Position numbers and translations under genes: made by a program
Notes under the pieces: generated by a model
What the model was told of the DNA's origin: nothing
The model's input: the letters and a program-made list of their open reading frames with translations, nothing else
Database searches by the model: none
Shown here: piece after piece, positions 42,172 through 49,678 of the stretch
Layout: every line of letters starts with the position of its first letter
Position numbering within the stretch: position 1 is the stretch's first letter
DNA from: Lewinellaceae bacterium
GTDB taxonomy: Bacteria; Bacteroidota; Bacteroidia; Chitinophagales; Saprospiraceae
Reading direction: 5' to 3'
DNA length: 64,000 bases
Assembly: GCA_020636095.1 (NCBI GenBank)
Contig: JACJYN010000006.1
Coordinates: 1-64,000 of the forward strand

Positions 42172-42719
42172 TTTTTCACGAAACAAAACTACAGGGCGCC
42201 TACATCATAGAACCGGAACCCTACCGGGATGAGCGGGGCTTCTTTGCCCGCACTTTCTGCCGGCGGGAATTTGAAGCAATCGGCCACCACCGGGAGTTTG
42301 TTCAATTCAATCATTCCCATACCCGCAGGAAAGGAACCATCAGAGGCCTGCACTATCAACACCCTCCGCAGGCAGAGATCAAGCTCATTCGCTGTATTAA
42401 AGGAGCGGTATTGGATGTGATTGTAGATATTCGACAGGGTTCCCGAACCTTTTTAGGCCATATTTCCGTAGAACTTACCGAGCAGAACCTGAAAATGATT
42501 TATGTTCCTGAAGGTTTTGCTCATGGCTTTCAGACGCTGGACGCCCATACCGAGCTCATGTATCATCATACGGCCTACTATGCTCCAGAATCAGAAGGGG
42601 GAATAAGGCATGATGATCCGTTGCTCGGAATATCATGGCCGCTGGCGATAGGGGATATATCGGTTAAGGACCAGAGCTACCCTTATTTGGAGCGCCATTT
42701 TTCAGGAGTACAGATCTAA
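42168..42719 (+). CDS. dTDP-4-dehydrorhamnose 3,5-epimerase family (RfbC-like)
   Basis: A 183-residue cupin-fold sugar-nucleotide 3,5-epimerase. Typical segments: IIEPEPYRDERGFFARTFCR, QFNHSHTRRKGTIRGLHYQ (catalytic His in RGLHYQ), IKLIRCIKGAVLDVIVDIRQ, and FAHGFQTLDAHTELMYHHTA. Length and motifs match RfbC. With no RfbA/B/D nearby and with a cytidylyltransferase in the operon, its substrate may be a CDP-4-keto sugar in place of dTDP-4-keto-rhamnose. The start ATG overlaps the preceding stop by 4 bp. Confidence 0.9.
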   Translation: MIFHETKLQGAYIIEPEPYRDERGFFARTFCRREFEAIGHHREFVQFNHSHTRRKGTIRGLHYQHPPQAEIKLIRCIKGAVLDVIVDIRQGSRTFLGHISVELTEQNLKMIYVPEGFAHGFQTLDAHTELMYHHTAYYAPESEGGIRHDDPLLGISWPLAIGDISVKDQSYPYLERHFSGVQI

Positions 42720-42724
42720 AATCA

Positions 42725-44032
42725 ATGTTTCCCATGCCCGGAAGTGTTACATCAAAAAACGCAGCCTTTCATTCCGGGGGCGCCTGCCGGTTTTGTTCCA
42801 CCCCTCTGGTGCACAGTGTGGTTGACCTCGGCGCGTCCCCCCTGTGCCAGAAGCACGTCAAGCCGGAAGGCCTCCGCCAGCCGGAGCAGTTTTTTCCGCT
42901 TCACGTTTACGTATGCGGCCAATGCTGGTTGGTGCAACTGGAAGAATTTGCGAGCCCGGGGGATATCTTTGCAGCAGATTACGCCTATTTTTCCTCTTAT
43001 TCCGATAGCTGGCTGAAGCATGCTCAAAGGTATACCCACTTAATGATAGAACGCTTTGGTTTGAGTGAAGACAGCCTGGTGGCTGAGGTTGCCAGCAACG
43101 ACGGCTATCTGCTTCAGTATTTCGTGGAAAAAAAGATACCCGTTCTGGGCGTCGAACCGGCGGCCAACGTAGCGGCGGCGGCCCGGGAAAAAGGCGTGCG
43201 GACGGAAGTTCAGTTCTTCGGGCTGGCGGCGGCGCTCCGGCTCTCCGCCCAATACGGAAAGGCCCGCCTGTTGCTGGGCAATAATGTGCTGGCTCATGTG
43301 CCGGACATCAATGACTTTGTAGCGGGGATGAAGGCCATGCTCGCTGAAAAGGGCGTCCTTACCATGGAGTTTCCTCATCTGCAGCGGTTGATCGAGGGAA
43401 ACCAGTTCGACACCATTTACCACGAGCATTTCTCCTATCTGTCTTTTCTGGCCGTCAACCGCATTTTTGCCCATCATGGCATCACCCTTTTTGATGTGGA
43501 GGAACTGCCCACTCATGGCGGTTCCCTGCGCATATACGGGCGCCATACGGAGGATGGAGGCAGGCTGGTGAGCGATAGGGTGGAAGCCCTGCTACAGCGG
43601 GAGCGCAGCCTGGGGATGGAAAGCCTGGCCTATTACGCCGGTTTTGAAGAAAGAGTCAAAACGAGTAAGCGCCAGCTGTTGGAATTCCTGATTGGGGCGA
43701 AGCGGGAAGGCAAAACCGTGGTGGGCTACGGAGCGCCCGGCAAGGGCAACACCCTGCTCAACTACTGTGGCATTCGCACTGATTTTCTGGATTTTACGGT
43801 TGACCGGAATCCACATAAACAGGGCAATTTTTTGCCGGGAACGCGCATTCCCATTTACCATCCGGATACCATCCGGGCGGCCCGCCCCGATTATGTGCTG
43901 ATTCTACCCTGGAACCTCCAGAAAGAGATCAGCCGGCAATTGTCCTATATCGAAGAATGGGGTGGCAAGTTCGTTATTCCCATCCCGGAAGTGCAGGTGC
44001 TGGAAAGCCTTGCATGGCAGGAAGCTGTTTGA
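42725..44032 (+). CDS. Sugar-nucleotide C-methyltransferase (NovU/TylCIII-like)
   Basis: A 435-residue SAM-dependent C-methyltransferase with the family's three parts: an N-terminal zinc-binding domain (CRFC at about residues 20-23 and CGQC near 63-66), a central Rossmann methyltransferase domain (EVASNDGYLLQYF, VLGVEPAANVA, LGNNVLAHVPDINDFV), and the C-terminal domain (GYGAPGKGNTLLNYCGI, VDRNPHKQG). The family methylates C-3 of dTDP- or CDP-4-keto-6-deoxysugars, making branched sugars. It follows the RfbC-like gene by 5 bp and precedes the cytidylyltransferase by 18 bp. A branched-chain deoxysugar in the surface polysaccharide is inferred. Confidence 0.92.
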   Translation: MFPMPGSVTSKNAAFHSGGACRFCSTPLVHSVVDLGASPLCQKHVKPEGLRQPEQFFPLHVYVCGQCWLVQLEEFASPGDIFAADYAYFSSYSDSWLKHAQRYTHLMIERFGLSEDSLVAEVASNDGYLLQYFVEKKIPVLGVEPAANVAAAAREKGVRTEVQFFGLAAALRLSAQYGKARLLLGNNVLAHVPDINDFVAGMKAMLAEKGVLTMEFPHLQRLIEGNQFDTIYHEHFSYLSFLAVNRIFAHHGITLFDVEELPTHGGSLRIYGRHTEDGGRLVSDRVEALLQRERSLGMESLAYYAGFEERVKTSKRQLLEFLIGAKREGKTVVGYGAPGKGNTLLNYCGIRTDFLDFTVDRNPHKQGNFLPGTRIPIYHPDTIRAARPDYVLILPWNLQKEISRQLSYIEEWGGKFVIPIPEVQVLESLAWQEAV

Positions 44033-44050
44033 CAGGCCAAATCCAAACTC

Positions 44051-44887
44051 ATGAAAGTAGTACTATTTTGCGGCGGGCAGGGAACACGGTTGAGGGACTA
44101 TTCAGAAACCATCCCCAAACCCATGGTCCCTATCGGCTACCGGCCGATCCTCTGGAACATCATGAAATACTATGCCCACTTCGGGCATAAAGATTTCATC
44201 CTCGCCCTGGGTTACAAGGCGGATAGGATCAAGGATTATTTCGTCAACTACGACGAAACGATCTCCAATGATTTTGTCTTTTCCAAAGGAGGAAAGGCTA
44301 TTGAGCTGCTGAGTTCAGATATTGACGACTGGCGCATCACTTTCGTCGATACCGGCATTCAATCCAATATCGGTATGCGGCTGATGCGGGTGCAGGAGCA
44401 CCTCCAGGGCGAAGAAATGTTCCTGGCGAATTATGCCGACGGCCTGTCCAATCTCTATCTGCCGGACATGATCGAGCATTTCACGGCCCAGCCGGATAAG
44501 GTGGGCAGCTTTATGACCTACCAGCCGACGGCCAGTTTTCACGTGGTGCGCATGAGGAAAGATGGGCTGGTGACCAACATAGCGCCCATCGCCAATTCCA
44601 ACTTGTGGCTCAATACAGGATACTTCCTGTTCAAGCAGGAGATCTTTGATTATATGAAGTACGGTGAAGAGCTGGTGGTGGAGCCATTCCAGCGCCTGAT
44701 CCGGGAGCAGAAACTGACTACATACCAACATAAGGGCTTCTGGCAATCTATGGATACCTTCAAGGATAAAATGCTGCTGGATGACCTGCAGGAAAGAGGG
44801 GATACCCCCTGGGAAGTTTGGAAAACCGTCAATGAACCCAAAATGCAACCGCTCTATGATTCGCCTGCAGTTCGAAACGGACAATGA
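44051..44887 (+). CDS. rfbF: Glucose-1-phosphate cytidylyltransferase family
   Basis: A 278-residue nucleotidyltransferase of the RfbF type, which makes CDP-glucose from CTP and glucose 1-phosphate. It shows the nucleotide-binding start VVLFCGGQGTRLRDYSETIP followed by KPMVPIGYRPILWNIMKYYA, the Asp-containing NYADGLSN, and WLNTGYFLFKQEIFDYM with the ending FWQSMDTFKDKMLLDDL. This is closer to RfbF than to RmlA (longer and with the IKDYFVNYDET segment). The following PIG-L gene starts inside its 3' end, indicating tight coupling. Confidence 0.88.
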   Translation: MKVVLFCGGQGTRLRDYSETIPKPMVPIGYRPILWNIMKYYAHFGHKDFILALGYKADRIKDYFVNYDETISNDFVFSKGGKAIELLSSDIDDWRITFVDTGIQSNIGMRLMRVQEHLQGEEMFLANYADGLSNLYLPDMIEHFTAQPDKVGSFMTYQPTASFHVVRMRKDGLVTNIAPIANSNLWLNTGYFLFKQEIFDYMKYGEELVVEPFQRLIREQKLTTYQHKGFWQSMDTFKDKMLLDDLQERGDTPWEVWKTVNEPKMQPLYDSPAVRNGQ

Positions 44888-45509
44888 AGGAGGCCTCGAT
44901 ATCCTTTGCCTGGGCGCTCACTGCGACGATATTGAGATCGGTTGCGGCGGCGCGCTGCTCAAGCTGCTCGAAGCATATCCGGTCCGCCATCTGAAGTGGG
45001 TCGTTTTTGCTTCCGACGCCAGGAGAAAGCAGGAAGCCATTCGCAGCGCGGAGGCCTTCCTGGAAGGAGTAGAAAGCCGGGAAATTACCGTATTGGAATA
45101 CCGGGACGCCCACCTTCCCTACTTTGCTGAAGAGATCAAAGCGCATTTTGAGGCTATTAAAAAGGGGTTCAACCCCAACCTGGTATTCACGCATTACCGG
45201 GAGGACCGCCATCAGGACCATCGTTTATTGTCGGATTTGGCCTGGAATACATTCCGGAATCACCTCATCCTCGAATACGAAATACCCAAGTACGATGGTG
45301 ACCTGGGCATCCCCAACTGCTTCGTACATCTTACGGAAGAGCAGGCCCGGCGGAAGGTGGAGTTATTGTTGAACTGTTTTGCCAGTCAAAGAGAAAAACA
45401 TTGGTTTGACAGAGAAACATTCCTTGCCCTTCTCCGTATCAGAGGTATGGAATCGGCCAGCCCTACCCGCTATGCGGAAGCCTTCCATCTTAGGAAGATG
45501 GTTCTCTGA
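44832..45509 (+). CDS. PIG-L family N-deacetylase
   Basis: A 225-residue LmbE/PIG-L deacetylase. The zinc motif is in ILCLGAHCDDIEIGCGGALL (AHxDD, with Cys for the usual Pro); the second part HYREDRHQDHRLLSDL carries the other metal-binding His. These enzymes remove acetyl from N-acetylglucosamine-like groups. Two starts are possible, 44832 (MNPKCNRS) and 44856 (MIRLQFETD); both overlap the cytidylyltransferase gene (by 56 or 32 bp). It probably modifies the sugar made by this operon or the assembled glycan. No signal peptide is seen, so it acts in the cytosol. Confidence 0.88.
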   Translation: MNPKCNRSMIRLQFETDNEGGLDILCLGAHCDDIEIGCGGALLKLLEAYPVRHLKWVVFASDARRKQEAIRSAEAFLEGVESREITVLEYRDAHLPYFAEEIKAHFEAIKKGFNPNLVFTHYREDRHQDHRLLSDLAWNTFRNHLILEYEIPKYDGDLGIPNCFVHLTEEQARRKVELLLNCFASQREKHWFDRETFLALLRIRGMESASPTRYAEAFHLRKMVL

Positions 45510-45720
45510 TCATTTTTGTGTTCAGGAAAGTAAAAAATCATGAAACAGTCGCCCCTTTTTCATCGGGGCTGCTTTTGACACCACAGAAGGGTTTTTTTCA
45601 AAAAAACGAAAATAACGCCCATGCGGGGTACAAAAATGACCACAGAAAAATGGAACGGATTTTATTGTTAACCTAAATAAACGGTAGGACACTGCCAATT
45701 TTTTTTAAATCCTAAATGCT

Positions 45721-46404
45721 ATGGACCAAAATCAGACCTTTGAACAGTTTTTAGCGAACCAGGTACCGGAAATCTCCCCCTGGAACTTTCTTATCAACTT
45801 ACTGCTGACCGCTCTGCTGGCGCACCTGCTGGGGCGGATCTATGCGCGCTATGGCGCTTCGCTTTCGAATAAGAAATCGTTTGCCGCCAATTTTGAGCTC
45901 ATCGCCGTCACCACCATGATCATCATTACGATCGTGAAATCATCCCTTGCCTTGTCGCTGGGTTTGGTGGGCGCTCTGTCTATCGTCCGTTTCCGGGCTG
46001 CCATTAAGGAGCCGGAAGAACTGGCGTACATCTTCCTGACGATTGCACTGGGCCTGGGCTTTGGCGCCGACCAGCGGATCGTCACCTCCATCGGTTTCTT
46101 CTTTGTACTGGCGGTGATCTGGGGTAAGCACTTCCTCAAGCCCACCGACGCACAGCGCAGCCTCAACTTCACCATTCTGTCCGAAAACCCACTGGGCCTT
46201 TCGCTGGATAGCATCGTTGAGACCATCATGCCGCATTGCAAGGAGCTGGAGATGAAGCGCCTGGATGAGAACAAGAATTACATGGAAGCTGCTTTTGTCG
46301 CAGAGTTCAACAACTTTAAAGACCTGAATAAGGCTCGTTCGGCCCTGCATGGCCTCGATAATTCTATTCAGATCAGCTTCCTGGATCAAACCGGGATCAT
46401 CTGA
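45721..46404 (+). CDS. DUF4956 family membrane protein
   Basis: A 227-residue inner-membrane protein with about four helices (FLINLLLTALLAHLLGRIYA; NFELIAVTTMIIITIVKSSL) and the DUF4956 signature SLGLVGALSIVRFRAAIKEP followed by EELAYIFLTIALGLGFGADQ. A soluble C-terminal domain of about 70 residues follows. Function is unknown; the gene is commonly found next to VTC-domain genes, as it is here (112 bp upstream of one). A 211-bp gap with A/T-rich sequence precedes it, so it may start a new transcript. Confidence 0.88.
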   Translation: MDQNQTFEQFLANQVPEISPWNFLINLLLTALLAHLLGRIYARYGASLSNKKSFAANFELIAVTTMIIITIVKSSLALSLGLVGALSIVRFRAAIKEPEELAYIFLTIALGLGFGADQRIVTSIGFFFVLAVIWGKHFLKPTDAQRSLNFTILSENPLGLSLDSIVETIMPHCKELEMKRLDENKNYMEAAFVAEFNNFKDLNKARSALHGLDNSIQISFLDQTGII

Positions 46405-46515
46405 TCCTGATTTTCTACCTGGTTGAGAAAAAACCCTCCCGGTATCCAAACCTCTTGCCCCCTGCCAGGACACAATGTCAAAGAACGAATATCGTATTGT
46501 CAAAGAAACTTTATT

Positions 46516-47319
46516 ATGGTACAGAATAAGGAAAAAATAGTAAGTAGTATGGCTGAGGCATCAGCTAACGGAACGGCCCAGCCGGCAGCGGCCAAAGCTA
46601 AAGCTCCGGATAAGCAAGAGACCAAGGCTTCTGACTTCAGGAAGGAACGCAAGTACGTTATTGAAGGATTTGACATTGCTCAGGTGGAAGCCGTCGTAAA
46701 GTCTCACCCCGCCTTGTTTTCCGTCCCTTTCCCGCCCCGTTATATCAACAATATCTACTTTGATACACGGGAGTTTCGGAACTACCGGGACAATGTAGCG
46801 GGGTCGACGAACCGGGAGAAATTCCGGATTCGGTGGTACGGCGACCAGTACGGGGAGGTCAAAAAGCCGGTGCTGGAAGTGAAAATCAAACGAGGGCTGG
46901 CGGGCACGAAGAAGTATGCTCCGCTCAGCAACGTCACCCTGAAGCCCGGATTCTCGATGAATGATATCGAAGCGTGGCTGGATCAGTCGGACCTCAGCCC
47001 GGAATACCGGGAAGCGATGAAGTATCTGCAACCTTCGCTCCACAACCGGTATCGGCGGAAATATTTCCTGTCAGCCAATAAGAAATTCCGGCTTACGCTG
47101 GATGATCAGCTTACTTACGTCGATATTCCCAAACTGAATGGGTTCTTTACTCACCGGGAAATGGAGCGTGGAAAAGTGGTGATGGAAATTAAGTACGATA
47201 CGGAGGACGACCTGAACGCCAGCTGGCTGACGGATCATTTACCGTTCCGGCTCAGCAAGAACTCCAAGTATGTCATCGGCGTGAAAAAGCTGGACATCTG
47301 GAACCTGCATGAGTGGTAG
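46516..47319 (+). CDS. VTC-domain protein (polyphosphate polymerase-like)
   Basis: About 267 residues from ATG 46516 (MVQNKEKIVSSMAEA); a longer frame from 46423 has an unconvincing N-terminus. After a low-complexity Ala/Lys stretch comes a VTC tunnel domain: RKERKYVIEG, YINNIYFDTREFRNYRDNVA, REKFRIRWYG, KPVLEVKIKRG, LHNRYRRKYFL and the final Glu in GKVVMEIKYDT. The basic and acidic residues that line the tunnel in yeast Vtc4 have counterparts (R/K in KFRIRWYG, E and K in LEVKIKRG). Polyphosphate synthesis is possible but unproven for these bacterial proteins. It overlaps the DUF4910 gene by 11 bp and follows DUF4956. Confidence 0.87.
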   Translation: MVQNKEKIVSSMAEASANGTAQPAAAKAKAPDKQETKASDFRKERKYVIEGFDIAQVEAVVKSHPALFSVPFPPRYINNIYFDTREFRNYRDNVAGSTNREKFRIRWYGDQYGEVKKPVLEVKIKRGLAGTKKYAPLSNVTLKPGFSMNDIEAWLDQSDLSPEYREAMKYLQPSLHNRYRRKYFLSANKKFRLTLDDQLTYVDIPKLNGFFTHREMERGKVVMEIKYDTEDDLNASWLTDHLPFRLSKNSKYVIGVKKLDIWNLHEW

Positions 47320-48595
47320 TGAACTGGCAGGATCAAAAATGTATGCCTTGGCCGAACGCCTTTTTCCCATCTGCAGAAGCATCACGGGAAACGGCGTTCG
47401 CCAGAGCTTACACATCCTTCAGGAGTACCTTCCGCTGGAAATCCAGGAGGTGCCCACCGGCGCCGCAGTTTTTGACTGGACGGCGCCTAAAGAGTGGAAC
47501 ATCCGCGAAGCCTGGGTCAGAGATCCTTCGGGAAAGAAGATCATCGATTTTCAGGAAAACAACCTCCACCTCCTCAGTTACAGCGTACCGGTGCACCGGC
47601 GCCTCAGCCTTTCGGAATTGAAAGCGCATCTGTTTACCTTGCCCGAACAACCGGAACGGATACCCTATCGCACCTCCTACTACCAGGAAAACTGGGGCTT
47701 CTGCCTGGCCCACCGGCAATACGAAGCGCTGCCGGATGGCCAGTACGAGGTATTTATTGATTCCAGCCTGGAAGCCGGACACCTCACCTACGGGGAGTAC
47801 TACCTGCCCGGCGAAACCGAGGAGGAATGCTTGTTCTCCGCTCACATTTGCCATCCTTCACTGGCCAATGACAACCTCTCAGGCATCAGCCTGCTCACCT
47901 TTCTGGCGCGGGAACTACAAAAAAAAACCAGGCGTTATTCCTATCGCTTTTTGTTTATTCCCGGCACGATTGGCGCCATTACCTGGCTGGCCCGGAATGA
48001 GGATAAAACCCACAACATCAGGTTTGGCCTGGTGGCGTCCCTGCTGGGCGATCCGGGCGGGTTCACCTACAAACGAAGCCGCCGGGGCAATGCAGAGATC
48101 GACCGGGCGGCTGAACACGTATTGAAACACTACGGCCAGCCTTATAACGTCATTGACTTTATACCCTACGGTTATGATGAACGGCAGTTTTGCTCGCCGG
48201 GCTTTAATCTCCCGGTAGGCAATCTCACCCGTTCTCAGTTTGCCACCTTTCCCGAATACCATACTTCCGCAGATAACCTTACCTTTATACGGCCTGAATA
48301 CCTGCAAGCCTCTTTCGAGGTGTACCGGAAAATAACGGAAGTACTGGAGGGCAATATCTGTTGCATCAACCTGAACCCGAAATGCGAACCCCAACTGGGC
48401 AGGCGCGGCCTGTATGATGCCATTGGGGGGAATAGTGATAGCAAGGCTCTGCAGATGGCCCTGCTCTGGGTGCTGAACCTTTCGGATGGGGAGCATAGCT
48501 TGCTGGATATTGCGGAACGGGCGGGTTGTTCGTTTGAGATGGTGCAGCGGGCGAGTGGGTTGTTGAGGGAGGCGGGGTTGCTGATGGGGGGGTAG
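47309..48595 (+). CDS. DUF4910 / aminopeptidase-like protein of polysaccharide loci
   Basis: A 428-residue protein of the DUF4910 family, with an M28-like aminopeptidase fold and a C-terminal winged helix. It starts YALAERLFPICRSITGNGVR. The putative metal site is SAHICHPSLANDNLSG (HxCHP...D/N), with further ligands likely in YHTSADNL near residue 316. The C-terminal LLDIAERAGCSFEMVQRASG is helix-turn-helix-like. Members occur almost always in capsule and O-antigen loci, but their reaction is unknown. It overlaps the VTC-domain gene by 11 bp, indicating co-translation. GC-rich codons at its 3' end match the genome average. Confidence 0.87.
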   Translation: MSGSELAGSKMYALAERLFPICRSITGNGVRQSLHILQEYLPLEIQEVPTGAAVFDWTAPKEWNIREAWVRDPSGKKIIDFQENNLHLLSYSVPVHRRLSLSELKAHLFTLPEQPERIPYRTSYYQENWGFCLAHRQYEALPDGQYEVFIDSSLEAGHLTYGEYYLPGETEEECLFSAHICHPSLANDNLSGISLLTFLARELQKKTRRYSYRFLFIPGTIGAITWLARNEDKTHNIRFGLVASLLGDPGGFTYKRSRRGNAEIDRAAEHVLKHYGQPYNVIDFIPYGYDERQFCSPGFNLPVGNLTRSQFATFPEYHTSADNLTFIRPEYLQASFEVYRKITEVLEGNICCINLNPKCEPQLGRRGLYDAIGGNSDSKALQMALLWVLNLSDGEHSLLDIAERAGCSFEMVQRASGLLREAGLLMGG

Positions 48596-48799
48596 GGAAT
48601 GGTTATATTGTTGTTGGATTGGAACCAAAGGGACTGTTCAAACCACTGTGACGATAGGGCGTGCGAACTATATTACTTAATTGCCAACGTGCCTCATCCG
48701 CGCGAGGCAATTCCCAAACTGCCATGTTCAGAACTGGCATAGCCACCCGAACATGACCACCGTCAAAGGCGGTAGTTTGTTAGAATTTAATCAACCACC

Positions 48800-49678
48800 A
48801 TGAACACGATCTACCACGACTCCCCCTTTTCCGATGATCAGCGAAGAGCCGCACTTTACAACGGCCAGCTCTTCGTCTATTCCCCCACTGCCGCCACCCG
48901 GGCCTTCATCGAATTTGCCCGGGAGATGATCGAGGCGGCTTTTGAGGGCCTCGACCCGATTACTGCCCAGTACCACCTGCCGGTGGAGGCCTACGTGGCC
49001 ATCCTTTCCCGGCTCAAGCCGGCCTTTATCCACCATCCCCGTTCTAAGGAGTTTTTGCAGGCGATGCTGGCCGAAAGAGGTTGCGATCCCAATCAGACTT
49101 ACTTCGATGTACCGCGCATGCGTACCTCCACCAGTGACGGATATTTGACTTCAGGGATCGCCTACGCCTTTCATCCTCACCGGGATACCTGGTATTCGGC
49201 GCCGATGTGCCAGATCAACTGGTGGTTGCCTATCTACGAAGTGGAGTCGGGAAATGTCATGGCCATCCATCCTCATTACTTCGACCGGCCGTTGCGCAAT
49301 GGTTCCCGGGACTATAATTACCAACGGTGGGTGGCCACCAGCCGGAAGGAAGCGGCGAAGCACATCAAAAAAGATACCCGCAAACAACCGCAGCCGGAAG
49401 AACCAATAGAACTCGATCCTCAGATTCGCATGGTAACCCCACCCGGCGGCCTGCTCGCGTTCTCGGCGGCCCACCTGCATTCTTCCGTACCCAACCACAC
49501 CGGGAAAACCCGGTTCAGTATCGATTTCAGAACCGTACACCTGGGAGATATCAGAAATGGCCGGGGCGCCAGGAATGTAGATTCCGAATGCACCGGGACA
49601 ACCCTGGGCGATTATTTACAGGTTGCTGGTCTGGAGCATCTGCCCGGGGAGGCCATCGAGCCCTATCTTACTGCTTAA
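48800..49678 (+). CDS. 2OG-Fe(II) oxygenase-like (phytanoyl-CoA dioxygenase-type) protein
   Basis: A 292-residue protein that looks like a cupin-fold 2-oxoglutarate/Fe(II) dioxygenase. The iron triad is readable as HRD in YAFHPHRDTWYSAPM (HxD) and the distal His in FSAAHLHSSVPNHTGKTRFS, with Arg of TRFSIDFR as the 2OG-binding residue. The family assignment is inferred from this motif order alone, since overall similarity is not obvious. It is the last plus-strand gene of the locus and may hydroxylate a sugar or lipid of the glycan. Its 3' end overlaps the convergent gene by 11 bp. Confidence 0.7.
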   Translation: MNTIYHDSPFSDDQRRAALYNGQLFVYSPTAATRAFIEFAREMIEAAFEGLDPITAQYHLPVEAYVAILSRLKPAFIHHPRSKEFLQAMLAERGCDPNQTYFDVPRMRTSTSDGYLTSGIAYAFHPHRDTWYSAPMCQINWWLPIYEVESGNVMAIHPHYFDRPLRNGSRDYNYQRWVATSRKEAAKHIKKDTRKQPQPEEPIELDPQIRMVTPPGGLLAFSAAHLHSSVPNHTGKTRFSIDFRTVHLGDIRNGRGARNVDSECTGTTLGDYLQVAGLEHLPGEAIEPYLTA

